Positions 19,047 to 28,977 are shown, counted from the first letter of the stretch. The stretch is 51,742 nucleotides of DNA from Empedobacter brevis NBRC 14943 = ATCC 43319 (GCF_000382425.1 NZ_KB908308.1:1-51742), one strand, 5' to 3'. Made by a program: numbers and translations. Notes: a model not told the origin generated them from the sequence alone.

Positions 19047-20211
19047 CCTCCGTATTTTTTAGTTTCATTAAGAGCGTATAGGCATTTTTGGAAACGATAT
19101 TTTTATCTGTAAAATCTGTATCATTTACAATCTGGACAAAGCCGTTTTCTTTCCCGCCTACAGTTATGGGCAGCATTTTATAGGTTTGTCTGGCAGTTTG
19201 CACAAACACATAATCCTTTCCCTCAAAATTCACGATGCTTTCTTCCGGAACGGCATGAGCGAACGAGATTTTGGTTTCTATTTCGGCATTCATGTACATA
19301 CCCGGCAACAGGCTTTTGTTATAGGGGTCAAAATGACAATGCACTTCCGAAATACCATCGCTGCTGATGTCTTTGCTGATAAGGATGATTTCCCCTTCAT
19401 ATTTTTTGCCAGGTTCTGCATTGGAATAGGCCATTAGTTTTTGCCCGATTTTCAGTTTATCTATGTCGTTTTCATAGACTTTCAAATTGAGGTGCAAATC
19501 GTTGGGATTGACTAATTCAAATAATATGTCTGCAGGATTTACATATTTCCCGATGTTCACATTTACCTTGCTCACAAAGCCATTGATCGTGCTGTAAACC
19601 GGAATGGTTTTAGTGATTTTATTCGCATTCAGGCTATTGGGATTGATGTTGATAAGGCGTAATTGCTGTGCCAGGGCATTCATCATAATCTGCTGGTTAT
19701 TCACTTCTGCCTGTGCAGTCTGCATTACCTTATCGCTGCTGGCCTGGCTTTGGTTGAGGTCTTTTTGTCGCTGGTAATCCAGCTGAGCAAAGTGCAGTTT
19801 TGATTTGGCCTGCAAATAGTCCTGTTGCAGTTTTATATACTGCGGGTCTTCCATCACGGCAATAGTTTCCCCTTTGCGCACATACATTCCGGGCAGTAAG
19901 CGGGTGCTCTTCAAAAAACCGCCCAAAGGCACACTTACCGAAATCAGGTTTTGCGGCGGCACGTCAATCTTTCCGTTTAATTTTAAAACAGTGGCAATGT
20001 TTTTTTCTGAAAGGCGTACCGTTTCAACAGCCGCATTTTTTAATTGGGCATCCGTTAATACTACGGTATTGCTTTCATTTACAACAGCTTGTTTAACATC
20101 TTCTTTAGGCTTGTTTTGGCATTGAACCAGCAACAATATTCCCAGAACGGGAAGCAGTATTTTCAGCATGCCCCGGTTTTTATTTTTTATATCGAATGAA
20201 TACATTGTCAT
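19036..20211 (-). CDS. RND efflux periplasmic adaptor (membrane fusion) lipoprotein
   Basis: 391 residues. A hydrophobic N-terminus ends in a lipobox (LLLVQC), giving an inner- or outer-membrane-anchored periplasmic lipoprotein. It has the membrane-fusion order: lipoyl half-motif (VSVPLGGFLKS), a coiled-coil hairpin around residues 130-185 (LQQDYLQAKSKLHFAQ), second lipoyl half (YSTINGFVSKVNV) and beta-barrel domain (LLPGMYMNAEIE). It links the RND pump to its outer-membrane channel. It starts 6 bp after the pump gene, as expected for one operon. It lacks the C-terminal His/Met-rich extension of some Cu/Ag adaptors. Confidence 0.92.
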   Translation of the reverse strand: MTMYSFDIKNKNRGMLKILLPVLGILLLVQCQNKPKEDVKQAVVNESNTVVLTDAQLKNAAVETVRLSEKNIATVLKLNGKIDVPPQNLISVSVPLGGFLKSTRLLPGMYVRKGETIAVMEDPQYIKLQQDYLQAKSKLHFAQLDYQRQKDLNQSQASSDKVMQTAQAEVNNQQIMMNALAQQLRLININPNSLNANKITKTIPVYSTINGFVSKVNVNIGKYVNPADILFELVNPNDLHLNLKVYENDIDKLKIGQKLMAYSNAEPGKKYEGEIILISKDISSDGISEVHCHFDPYNKSLLPGMYMNAEIETKISFAHAVPEESIVNFEGKDYVFVQTARQTYKMLPITVGGKENGFVQIVNDTDFTDKNIVSKNAYTLLMKLKNTEDEE

Positions 20212-20217
20212 AAGAAT

Positions 20218-23200
20218 TTAATTGAGATAATTGATTTGTATAATAGTATCGTTCAGCATTTTGACAGCATCAGCGTAATTACTTTGAATACTGATGGCTT
20301 GATTTATGAGCATTACAAAGTCCAGGTAATTGATTTCCCCGTTGGTGAACTGCTTTTGTATTGTTTCGGTAACGACTGCCGCATTTTTTAGCCCTTCACT
20401 TTCATAATAGTTTACAATTTCCAAATTGCGCTGATAGTTTTCCGAGAGTTGTTTATACCGGTTCTGTAAATAAGCACTTGTAGCCTGCAATTGGTTTTCG
20501 GTAATACTTTCCGTGATTTTGGAAGCATTGATTCTCGCTCTTTGCGACTGTGAAAAAACAGGAATGGAAAAACCAACCTGTACAGAATGGAATTGAGGGG
20601 AAGCGTTGTATAACTTATCATCGGCTCCGGTTCCTTTGAAACTGTTGAGATTGTAACCAATCATCAAACCGGGCAGTAATTTAGATTTTTCTACTTTGGT
20701 TTGGCTCGCTGCAATATTTTTCTGCTGTTCCAAAACCTGTATAACAGGATTTTTGCCGGTTTCATCCACCTGTAGCGGAATTATTTTTTCAGGGGATTCC
20801 ACTTTATAAACCGTATCCGAATTTAATAACCATTGCCACTGCAACTTCGCTGTTTCTAATTCCCGCTGCACCTGTTTCAACTGGATATTGATAGCAGCCT
20901 TTTGATTCTGTGCAGTGGTTTTTTCCAAAATATTGCTTTCTCCTTTTTGCAGGCGCAACAAAGATTTAGCATAAAAATCAGCGTATAAGGAATCTGCTTT
21001 TAGCAGCAGCCTTTCCTTTTCCTGCCAGAACAGGATGGCATAAAAAGTTTGGGTAACGGCTTTTTTTAATTCAAATTCTTTCAACGAAACATTCAGCAAA
21101 CTGTATTTCCATTCCTGTGTAAACAATTCTTTCTGCCTTTTATAAACCGTTGGAAATGCGATATTCTGTGAAATTCCGAACTTGGTATCGTTGTATGCAC
21201 TGTTGATCTGACCGTAATCAGCCGTGATACCAGTCTGCGGAATATCAGCCGAAGTTTTGATGACGGCCTTGGCATAATCGGCCTTCAGTTTTTCGGTTTT
21301 TAAATTTTGATTATTTTGAACAGCCAATGCAATAGCCCTGTCTAAAGTGATTTTTTCCTGTGCTTTAACAGAACCCATTCCCATTAAAGAAATCCCTGAA
21401 ACGATCAATAATGTGATTGCTTTTTTCTTGAATGGATTCATTGTAAAACCTTTTTCAAATGCGATGAACAATAAAGGAAGAACGAATAATGTGAGCAAAG
21501 TAGCCCCCATCAGTCCACCAATAACTACCGTTGCCAGCGGACGCTGCACCTCTGCACCTGCACCATTGCTCAGCGCCATTGGAATAAAACCCAATGAAGC
21601 CACAAATGCGGTCATCAGCACGGGGCGCAAACGGGATTCTGTTCCGTCTACCACGATGCGGACAATGTTTTTGATTCCTGATTTTTTTAAACGGTTGAAT
21701 TCGGCGACCAAAACAATTCCATTTAAAACAGCCACGCCGAACAGTGCAATGAAACCTATACCGGCACTTATGCTAAAAGGCATTCCCCGAAGCGCTAAAA
21801 AGAAAATTCCGCCAATGGTGGATAATGGGATTGCGGTATAAATCAATAAACTTTCCTTCACTGATTTAAAAGCAAAAAATAAGAGAATGAATATCAAAGC
21901 CAATGAAATAGGCACCGCAACCATCAAACGGCTTTTTGCCTGGTTCAGATTCTCGAACGAACCGCCATAAGTAATAGAATACCCGGCCGGAAGCTTGATT
22001 TGCGCATTCACTTTGGCTTGCAATTCCTGAACAATACTTTGCACATCCCGGCCTTTTATATTGAAGCCGACAATAATCCTGCGTTGTGTATTCTCCCGCT
22101 GAATTTGATTGGGGCCATCTTTTATCTTCACATCTGCCAACTGTGAAAGAGGAATCTGATTACCGGATGGTGTTGGAATCAATAAATTCTGTACGTCTTC
22201 CAGATTCTTCCGCACGTCGGCATTTAGTTTTACAACCATATCAAAACGTTTTTCCCCTTCGAAAACCAAACCGGTGCTTTGTCCGGCAAATGCCGTATTG
22301 ACCACCTTGTTGATGCCGGCTACAGACAAATGGTATTGGGCAATCATTGGGCGGTTATAGGTAATAATAACCTGGGGCATTCCGGTTATAGGTTCTATAT
22401 AAAGGTTTTGTACGCCATCCACCGTATTGATTATTTTCCCTAATTTGTCAGCCGTCGCTGCCAGGGAATCCAAATCATCCCCAAAAATTTTCAGGACCAC
22501 ATCCTGTCTTGCACCCGTCATCAGTTCATTGAACCGCATATTTACGGGATATTGAAAACCTGCTGAAATTCCCGGTACATCTTCCAAGGCCTTGCTCATT
22601 TTCTCCGATAGTTCCGGAAAAGTTTTGGCAGATGTCCATTCGCTTTTGTCTTTCAGAATCACCATCATATCGCTGGCATCCATCGGCATCGGGTCTGTGG
22701 GTACCTCGCCGCTACCTATTTTGGTTACTACTTTTATCACTTCAGGAAAGCGTGTTTTTAGGATATGGGCGGCCTTTTGGGTACTTGCAATGGTCGTATT
22801 AAGGTTACTTCCCGTTAAGACCCTGGTATCCACTGCAAAATCGCCTTCTTCCAAAGAGGGGATAAACTCGCCTCCCAATCTCGACATCACGAAAATGGCC
22901 GCAATAAATAAAACTGAAACCACGGCGATAATGCGTTTGGGCATGCGGATGGCTTTTAACAAAAATTTTTGGTAGAAGGCTTCTACACGACGCATAACCC
23001 TATCTGAAAGATTGTGCTTATGGCTGATTTTCCTGCTCAGTACCCAGGAACTCATCATTGGGATATAGGTAAGCGATAATAAAAATGCGCCCAATAAAGC
23101 AAAGGCTACGGTCTGTGCCATCGGTCGGAACATTTTGCCTTCTATACCTTGCAAACTTAGGATGGGAAGGTAAACGATCAGAATGATGATCTGCCCGAAT

Positions 23201-24558
23201 ACAGCACTGTTCATCATTTTCCCCGCAGAACCAATTACCGTATTATTCATTTCCTTTTTGGATAAATTGGTCATTTGCTGAAATCTGGCGTTATGCGACA
23301 GTTGGTGCATCACCGATTCTACAATGATGACGGCACCGTCTATAATCAGCCCGAAATCCAAGGCTCCAAGGCTCATCAGGTTGCCGCTTACCCCAAACAA
23401 ATTCATCATACAGATGGCAAAAAGCATGGCCAGCGGAATAACCGATGCTACCAGTAACCCCGCCCTGAAATTCCCAAGGAACAGAACCAAAACGAGCACT
23501 ACAATCAGTGCGCCTTCCATCAGGTTTTTTTCTACTGTACTGATGGCATTATTGACCATTTTGGTACGGTCCAGGAAAGGCTCAATGACTACGCCTTCGG
23601 GCAGGGTTTTCTGTATTTGGGCTACTTTAGCTTTTACATTCTTGATGACTTCGCTGCTGTTTGCACCTTTCAGCATCATCACTACGGCACCCGAAACTTC
23701 GCCCTGGTCGTTGTAAGTCATAGCCCCATAACGAGTGGCATAACCCATTTTCACGTTTGCCACATCACGGATAAACAAAGGTGTTTCGTTGTTTTTATTG
23801 GCAATGGAAATATTGCCGATATCTTCCAGGCTGCCTATCAGGCCTTCGCTGCGGACATATAAAACGGTAGGCCCTTTTTCGATATATGCACCACCGGTAT
23901 TTTGATTGTTTTCTTCCAAAGCCGAAAAAATATCGTTGATGCTAATCCCGTAGGCATTGAGTTTGTCAGGATTTACTGCAATTTCATATTGCTTGAGTTT
24001 GCCACCGAAACTACTCACTTCAGCAACCCCCTTTACGCTTAATAACTGCCTGCGCACAATCCAGTCCTGAATGGTACGCAGTTCGGCGATGTCATATTTT
24101 TGTTCGTAACCTTTTTTGGGGCGGACTACATATTGATATATTTCGCCCAAGCCGGTAGAAATTGGTCCTAATGCCGGTGTGCCGATCCCTTGGGGGATTT
24201 GACTTTGCACTTGCTGCAAACGTTCAGCCACCTGTTGTCTTGCCCAATAAACATCTATATCATCATCAAAAACAATGGTAACGAGCGAGAGTCCAAAACG
24301 GGAAAAGCTGCGTATTTCTTTGGTGCCGGAAATGTTGCCCGTTGCTTGTTCTATGGGGAAGGTAACCAGGCGTTCAATATCCGTCGCACCAAAAGAAGGT
24401 GCTATCGTAATAACCTGTACCTGGTTGTTGGTGATGTCAGGCACAGCATCAATTGGTAATTTCGTGGTTTGGTAGGTGCCAATTCCAATGAGCGCAATGA
24501 CCAAAAGCCCTATGATGAGTTTATTCCTTACGGAAAACTCAATGATTTTAGTAAGCAT
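20218..24558 (-). CDS. CzcA-class heavy-metal RND pump fused to a TolC-family outer-membrane factor
   Basis: 1446 residues, about 400 more than a normal RND pump. Residues 1-1030 are a complete HME-RND transporter: FPIEQATGNISG near the N-terminus, and a helix 4 segment DFGLIIDGAVIIVE that carries the D, D and E proton-relay residues of CzcA (Zn/Co/Cd/Ni class). From about residue 1040 a second, signal-peptide-like start (MNPFKKKAITLL, cleavage-like SVKAQE) leads into a TolC/CusC-type domain with paired long coiled coils (about 1070-1446). The fusion is recurrent in Bacteroidota. The C-terminal domain would either stay tethered by an extra helix or be released by cleavage after VKA. Confidence 0.92.
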   Translation of the reverse strand: MLTKIIEFSVRNKLIIGLLVIALIGIGTYQTTKLPIDAVPDITNNQVQVITIAPSFGATDIERLVTFPIEQATGNISGTKEIRSFSRFGLSLVTIVFDDDIDVYWARQQVAERLQQVQSQIPQGIGTPALGPISTGLGEIYQYVVRPKKGYEQKYDIAELRTIQDWIVRRQLLSVKGVAEVSSFGGKLKQYEIAVNPDKLNAYGISINDIFSALEENNQNTGGAYIEKGPTVLYVRSEGLIGSLEDIGNISIANKNNETPLFIRDVANVKMGYATRYGAMTYNDQGEVSGAVVMMLKGANSSEVIKNVKAKVAQIQKTLPEGVVIEPFLDRTKMVNNAISTVEKNLMEGALIVVLVLVLFLGNFRAGLLVASVIPLAMLFAICMMNLFGVSGNLMSLGALDFGLIIDGAVIIVESVMHQLSHNARFQQMTNLSKKEMNNTVIGSAGKMMNSAVFGQIIILIVYLPILSLQGIEGKMFRPMAQTVAFALLGAFLLSLTYIPMMSSWVLSRKISHKHNLSDRVMRRVEAFYQKFLLKAIRMPKRIIAVVSVLFIAAIFVMSRLGGEFIPSLEEGDFAVDTRVLTGSNLNTTIASTQKAAHILKTRFPEVIKVVTKIGSGEVPTDPMPMDASDMMVILKDKSEWTSAKTFPELSEKMSKALEDVPGISAGFQYPVNMRFNELMTGARQDVVLKIFGDDLDSLAATADKLGKIINTVDGVQNLYIEPITGMPQVIITYNRPMIAQYHLSVAGINKVVNTAFAGQSTGLVFEGEKRFDMVVKLNADVRKNLEDVQNLLIPTPSGNQIPLSQLADVKIKDGPNQIQRENTQRRIIVGFNIKGRDVQSIVQELQAKVNAQIKLPAGYSITYGGSFENLNQAKSRLMVAVPISLALIFILLFFAFKSVKESLLIYTAIPLSTIGGIFFLALRGMPFSISAGIGFIALFGVAVLNGIVLVAEFNRLKKSGIKNIVRIVVDGTESRLRPVLMTAFVASLGFIPMALSNGAGAEVQRPLATVVIGGLMGATLLTLFVLPLLFIAFEKGFTMNPFKKKAITLLIVSGISLMGMGSVKAQEKITLDRAIALAVQNNQNLKTEKLKADYAKAVIKTSADIPQTGITADYGQINSAYNDTKFGISQNIAFPTVYKRQKELFTQEWKYSLLNVSLKEFELKKAVTQTFYAILFWQEKERLLLKADSLYADFYAKSLLRLQKGESNILEKTTAQNQKAAINIQLKQVQRELETAKLQWQWLLNSDTVYKVESPEKIIPLQVDETGKNPVIQVLEQQKNIAASQTKVEKSKLLPGLMIGYNLNSFKGTGADDKLYNASPQFHSVQVGFSIPVFSQSQRARINASKITESITENQLQATSAYLQNRYKQLSENYQRNLEIVNYYESEGLKNAAVVTETIQKQFTNGEINYLDFVMLINQAISIQSNYADAVKMLNDTIIQINYLN

Positions 24559-25032
24559 AGTTTTACTTGTTAATCAAATTATTATTCAATACAATTACAA
24601 ATAGATACAGCAGTATTTATCGTAAATAAAATAACAGGATTAACCAATTGACAACCACATTCCATGAAGCCCCGGTTTTATGGAGACAGAAATGAACAAT
24701 AATGATATAACACTTTCATGTAGGAGATCAGTGCATAACAAAATCGCACCTCAACAATTTTTCAGGCAGACTATACAGAATACCCTAAAAATTGAGTTGA
24801 AGATGAAATTCTATACAATCATGCCATAAGAAAAGTCCATGAATAGGCACACAAATAACAATGAGGCAATGTTTTTTTTAACTTTGGAGGAAATCGAAAA
24901 AGAAATAAAATCTTTTTCCCCAAAGTATAACACAAACCTGCATTCAATAGAATGTGTTAATACTGCATAGCAAACCTTCCTTTATGCAAAGTGCAAAAAG
25001 AATTTACGAAAAGTCAATTGGTTAAAAAAGAA
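24559..25032. other. 474-bp stretch without a supported gene
   Basis: AT-rich spacer between the small His-rich periplasmic protein gene and the RND pump gene. I see no tRNA, no TAnnTTTG box facing the pump gene and no strong hairpin. A 43-codon plus-strand frame (24839-24970) exists but is antisense to the surrounding operon and resembles nothing I know. It could be an untranslated linker in one long operon or hold a pump promoter I cannot recognise. Confidence 0.5.
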
Positions 25033-25428
25033 TTAACAAGATCTTGGAGGCTGCCAAATAGAAGAAAGAAACTGGTTGGAGATAAATGCATCGTCAAAAG
25101 AAACTACCTTAGACGATTCTCGTATGTCAATTTTATGAATTGATTCAAAAAAAAGCGGTTGGGGATATACGAAGCAAAAGCTTAATACGTCTCCGTGCAT
25201 AATGAAAGGTAGTTTTTGATCCTGATCATAGTCATCATCGTGAGGATGATTTTCAAGGTGGTTGCCTTCGTAGTGAAGTACCAGAAACTCCATGACGGAA
25301 ATTTGAGGATTTTTTTCTTTATGCTCGAAATAATGCTCTACCAGCATAGGAAACTTCAACAACTGACCTAACTCTGTTGTTGAAATAAGATATGTAGATA
25401 GAAAAAATATTGCGAGCACTTTTTTCAT
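25033..25428 (-). CDS. Small exported His/Asp-rich protein preceding a metal efflux operon
   Basis: 131 residues from ATG 25428 (MKKVLAIFF). A longer frame adding 16 residues starts inside a tandem repeat and is less likely. A signal peptide or single N-terminal helix is followed by HYFEHKEKN, LVLHYEGNHLENHPHDDDYDQD and KLPFIMH. Six histidines and about eight acidic residues fall within 45 residues, a plausible metal-binding region. I recall similar short proteins before czcA-type genes in Bacteroidota but no named family. It is probably the first gene of the cargo operon and may act as a periplasmic metal chaperone or sensor (inference). Confidence 0.75.
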   Translation of the reverse strand: MKKVLAIFFLSTYLISTTELGQLLKFPMLVEHYFEHKEKNPQISVMEFLVLHYEGNHLENHPHDDDYDQDQKLPFIMHGDVLSFCFVYPQPLFFESIHKIDIRESSKVVSFDDAFISNQFLSSIWQPPRSC

Positions 25429-25433
25429 ACTCA

Positions 25434-25441
25434 CAAAGTTA
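25434..25441 (-). promoter_or_regulatory. -7 promoter box of the metal cargo operon
   Basis: TAACTTTG on the minus strand is a full match to TAnnTTTG and lies five bases before the ATG at 25428. Transcription would start at or just before the start codon, giving a leaderless or nearly leaderless mRNA. No clear -33 TTTG is present. Instead the 12-bp tandem repeat at 25451-25480 occupies that place. Confidence 0.5.
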
Positions 25442-25450
25442 CTGAAAACT

Positions 25451-25480
25451 ACATTTAATCCCACATTTAATCCCACATTT
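25451..25480. repeat. 12-bp tandem direct repeat, 2.5 copies
   Basis: ACATTTAATCCC occurs at 25451-25462 and again at 25463-25474, followed by ACATTT. It sits 10-40 bp upstream of the -7 box at 25434-25441, so it could be a regulator-binding site for the metal operon (inference). Confidence 0.6.
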
Positions 25481-25548
25481 CACCGTAATTTATACTGTAT
25501 CCAGATAAACTGTTGCAGAATTTAGATATTCAGACACTTTTTTATTAC

Positions 25549-27546
25549 TTACCGTGAAAGCAAATGCAGTAAGTTTGGATCATTCTTGATACGCTCCATT
25601 TCGCTTTCAATAATATTTACAATATCTATTTTTATCTGACGGTAATTGCTTTCGATTTCCTGTTTCATTTTATCCTCTCCGTGTTCATCAACAAAGGATA
25701 GGATTTCCGGTATCTTCTGATATACCTTAGTTTCTGCGGCAACTTTTTCATTGTCCACGACAATTTCAGCGTGAAATATCTTTTGCTCGATACGTTCATC
25801 GAAGTTGTCCGATACGGAACCGACAAACATACCCTGTGTGAGCGTTGAAATTTTGGAAGCCGGAATAAGACTGTCTAACTGTGTGGAAATAGAGGTAGAT
25901 TTATCGTTGCGGTTAATCGTCATACTTTGGCGTTTCTGCAATACTTTTCCGAAGCGTTCCGAAAGGCTCTTTGCCGTTTCTCCAACCACCTGACCACTGA
26001 AAATATTACCTACTGTATTCTGTATTACCTTGCTCTCTTTGTCGCCATAATCCCTTGTTAATTGCGAAAAATCCTGAAATCCTAAACATACTGCCACCTT
26101 ATTACTTCTGGCAGTTGCGATAAGGTTATCGAGTCCCCTGAAGTAAATCGTGGGCAACTCATCTATGATTACTGAACTCTTTAACTGTCCTTTCTTGTTA
26201 ATGAGTTTTACAATTCTTGAATTGTACAAACCCAATGCTGCGGAATAAATATTCTGACGGTCAGGGTTGTTACCTACACAAAGTATTTTCGGTTCTTGTG
26301 GGTTGTTGATATCCAATGAAAAATCATCCCCTGTCATTACCCAATACAGTTGCGGGCTAATCATTCTTGACAAAGGAATTTTTGCCGATGCAATCTGTCC
26401 CTGTAATTGGTCTTGTGCACCGCCTTGCCAAGCATCCATAAACGGCGATAAGTAGTTTTCCAAATCGGGATAGGAAGTTAAAATCGTGAATACGTCCGAA
26501 TATTTTTTATTCAGCAATTCAATAGCGTGTGGGAAAGTACAATACTTACCGTCCTCATAGATTTTCAGATACCATATAATTGCTGCCAATAGGATAATTG
26601 GGCTTTCCACGAAAAAATCCCCTTGCTTCTGTATCCACGACCTGTTAAGGTTAAGCATTATGGTATAAGCTGCTTCGTAAGCATCGGAAATGTCCGTCAT
26701 AAAATCGGGATTGAGTGGATTACACCTATGGCTCTTGCGTGGGTCGTCAAAGTTGATAACGTAGAATTTAGGCTGTACTTTGTACTTATCCCTGTGCTTT
26801 AATAAATGGTTGTATGCAATGGTTGAAAGGTCGTCAAACTTGAAATCGTAGATATACATACTAAAGCCTTTCTCAATCTGCTGCTTGATATAATTGTTTA
26901 CGATTGCATACGATTTTCCTGACCCCGGAGTACCCAACACAATTGAGGCTCGAAAAGGATTGACTATGTTAATCCAGCCATTGTTCCATTTGCCTTTGTA
27001 ATAAAACTTCGTGGGAAGATTGACAGAATATTCGTTTTCCATCAGCGTTGTTTCCTGCTGAAAGCTCTCGTTCTCATTATTGAAAACATCATCCATCAGA
27101 TTGGTACGAAGCAGTCGACTCATCCATACACCTGCCATCAACAAGGCGATATAACCTAACGAGATAGTAAGGATATAAAGAAATGTGCCTATTACCGGAG
27201 ATAGTTTTAACAATGGTGTGTTCAGAAAGAACAGCACAAAACCAACTCCTAAAGCCACGTAAATTTTAGACCAGGTTATTTTTTCATTTTTTACACCTTT
27301 GGTTCCCAGACAGCTCAAAGCCAGCAATACCAAAGCAAATACTTTGGTATATAAAGTGTGCGAAAACAGCCCGGCAGTACGCTGAAAATTGCTTAATATC
27401 TTGTTGATTACTTCCAGTGTCCAGCCACGTTCCATAAAGAAACCGTAGCAAAACCAATAAAGGTGCATCAGTACCAATAGAATACTTACTGCCCTCATAA
27501 AAGCCATTATCTTGGCAAGTCCTCTTAAATCGTCTTCTCCCTGCAT
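25549..27546 (-). CDS. mobC: Type IV coupling protein (VirD4/TraG-like; MobC of Bacteroidota ICEs)
   Basis: 665 residues. Four hydrophobic helices fill the first 150 residues, followed by a cytosolic AAA+ motor: Walker A GTPGSGKS (about residue 203) and Walker B SSVIIDELPT (about 465). It recruits the relaxase-DNA complex to the mating channel at the inner membrane. It is the last gene of the mobA-mobB-mobC set, downstream of mobB with 101 bp between them; that gap holds a phased GCC promoter-like array. Length and motif order are as expected for a full gene. Confidence 0.93.
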   Translation of the reverse strand: MQGEDDLRGLAKIMAFMRAVSILLVLMHLYWFCYGFFMERGWTLEVINKILSNFQRTAGLFSHTLYTKVFALVLLALSCLGTKGVKNEKITWSKIYVALGVGFVLFFLNTPLLKLSPVIGTFLYILTISLGYIALLMAGVWMSRLLRTNLMDDVFNNENESFQQETTLMENEYSVNLPTKFYYKGKWNNGWINIVNPFRASIVLGTPGSGKSYAIVNNYIKQQIEKGFSMYIYDFKFDDLSTIAYNHLLKHRDKYKVQPKFYVINFDDPRKSHRCNPLNPDFMTDISDAYEAAYTIMLNLNRSWIQKQGDFFVESPIILLAAIIWYLKIYEDGKYCTFPHAIELLNKKYSDVFTILTSYPDLENYLSPFMDAWQGGAQDQLQGQIASAKIPLSRMISPQLYWVMTGDDFSLDINNPQEPKILCVGNNPDRQNIYSAALGLYNSRIVKLINKKGQLKSSVIIDELPTIYFRGLDNLIATARSNKVAVCLGFQDFSQLTRDYGDKESKVIQNTVGNIFSGQVVGETAKSLSERFGKVLQKRQSMTINRNDKSTSISTQLDSLIPASKISTLTQGMFVGSVSDNFDERIEQKIFHAEIVVDNEKVAAETKVYQKIPEILSFVDEHGEDKMKQEIESNYRQIKIDIVNIIESEMERIKNDPNLLHLLSR

Positions 27547-27571
27547 TATTTTAAGTTTTAATGTTCGGGCG

Positions 27572-27641
27572 TGAATTTATAGGCTCTACATAGTGGCTAT
27601 AAGAATTTGGCAGTCATTGGCTTTGAGTGGCGGTATTTGGC
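27572..27641 (-). promoter_or_regulatory. 10-bp phased GCC array with -7-like box (copy 2)
   Basis: On the minus strand GCC starts at 27641, 27631, 27621 and 27611, exactly 10 bp apart. TAAATTCA (four of six matches to TAnnTTTG, preceded by TA) starts at 27579, 32 bp after the last GCC. A start near 27566 would lead directly into the coupling-protein ATG at 27546. It is the only copy on the minus strand, matching the direction of the mob genes. Confidence 0.55.
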
Positions 27642-27647
27642 TGAATA

Positions 27648-28937
27648 CTACTGCTGACCTCTTTTGCGTTTACGTTTCTTCTTCATTTTGTTGGCAAAGC
27701 CCTGTTCCTCGTAGTCTTCTCCCTGTGCTTCAGGTATAAGCAAACCTCCAAAGGCTTCAATCAAACGGTCTTCGTGTTTTTCAGTAGTTAAGAAATCGAA
27801 CAAATGATGTGGTTCTTCCGCAGGAAGATCCGCATCATTTGATGGGGATGTTTTTGGCAGTTGTACAGTTGGTTCTTTAATATCCGGTTTGATGTTGTTG
27901 TTCCAATAATCATTAAAGGTATTGGCGGAAAGTTCCTTGCTTAAACGTGAACCGTTCCATACGCTTTTAGAATTGTGGTCTATAAAGGTCATTCCGTAAA
28001 TACGTCCCGTGTCATTTCTACGCACCACAACATTAATCCCTTGTTCCCCTAATTGTTTTTTAAAAGCCTGTTCATTGTTTGTGGATTGCAGGGCAATAGT
28101 AACGGCTGATTTTAAGGTCTGTTTAGCTGGGGTATCTTTCAGTGTTGTTTTGCATTTCGCAAAATGCAGTTCCAAAGCCGGAAGCCCTGCGTTCTTTCCG
28201 AAAAGCGAAGCCTTAAACGGATGTCCGGCTCTTTCGCCTTTCTCATTCAATGGAATGTACAATAAACCCTGCTGTGCCTTTCCGTGTAATTCTCCCTCCA
28301 CTTTCTCGGTAGTAATATTGAACAGGGATAGCAAAGCATTGTATTCTCCCAAAGTTTGGTATTGATAATAGTTCGGCAAGTGGCGAATGACCGAAGCAAT
28401 CTGACTTTTTATATCACTTGCCCGATAATCCACCGGACGAAAAACCTTATCATTGTGATTATGTTCTTTGTCCGTTGCGGGTATCAGACCGTGTTTTCTT
28501 TCCAGTTCACGGCATACATTCATAGACCGCATTTTCTCAAAACTATCCGAAATTTTCACGCCCTGTTCGTCCACGCAGACCGATACGATATGGATATGGC
28601 TACGGTCAATATCGGTATGTTTGAAGACCACAAAAGGCTGTTCGCCGTAACCCATTTCCCGCATATATTCTTGTGCCATTTCCCTATACTTGTAATCGCT
28701 AACTTTATCTTTCGGGTCGGGATTGAGCGAAATATGCAAGGTGTGATATTGCGTATTGCGATTTGCGATAAGGTACGGCTCAAAAGATTGGGTTAATTGA
28801 GAAACGGTATATGCTCCGCTTGGCGTTTCAATTATCTTATTGGTAAACAGAATTTGTCCGTTTTCCTTTTTCACTTTCAGATTATTATATGCCAACGCAC
28901 CGTACAAATTTTCGCTTCTTCCGATTTTTGCTATCAT
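27648..28937 (-). CDS. mobB: MobB relaxase
   Basis: 429 residues. The N-terminal relaxase domain starts MIAKIGRSENLYGALAY. It contains the HTLHISLNPD segment, and the metal-binding histidine motif HTDIDRSHIHIVSV (about residues 106-119) typical of MobP/MobB nucleases. The catalytic tyrosine is presumably among the N-terminal tyrosines. The C-terminal part is basic and ends in KKKRKRKRGQQ. It nicks one strand at oriT and pilots it. It is the second gene of the minus-strand mob operon, 87 bp after mobA, and that gap carries a perfect 12-bp inverted repeat. Confidence 0.92.
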   Translation of the reverse strand: MIAKIGRSENLYGALAYNNLKVKKENGQILFTNKIIETPSGAYTVSQLTQSFEPYLIANRNTQYHTLHISLNPDPKDKVSDYKYREMAQEYMREMGYGEQPFVVFKHTDIDRSHIHIVSVCVDEQGVKISDSFEKMRSMNVCRELERKHGLIPATDKEHNHNDKVFRPVDYRASDIKSQIASVIRHLPNYYQYQTLGEYNALLSLFNITTEKVEGELHGKAQQGLLYIPLNEKGERAGHPFKASLFGKNAGLPALELHFAKCKTTLKDTPAKQTLKSAVTIALQSTNNEQAFKKQLGEQGINVVVRRNDTGRIYGMTFIDHNSKSVWNGSRLSKELSANTFNDYWNNNIKPDIKEPTVQLPKTSPSNDADLPAEEPHHLFDFLTTEKHEDRLIEAFGGLLIPEAQGEDYEEQGFANKMKKKRKRKRGQQ

Positions 28938-28977
28938 TTTTCATTGATTTTTTTATTTTCTTAATGGTAATGAAGCG

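Noticed and set aside
21347-21841. 164-codon plus-strand frame inside the RND gene
   Set aside because: Antisense to the well-conserved CzcA segment; Pro/Thr/Ile-rich shadow.
24839-24970. 43-codon plus-strand frame in the 474-bp gap
   Set aside because: Antisense to the operon, no promoter or homology; may be chance, noted only in the gap entry.
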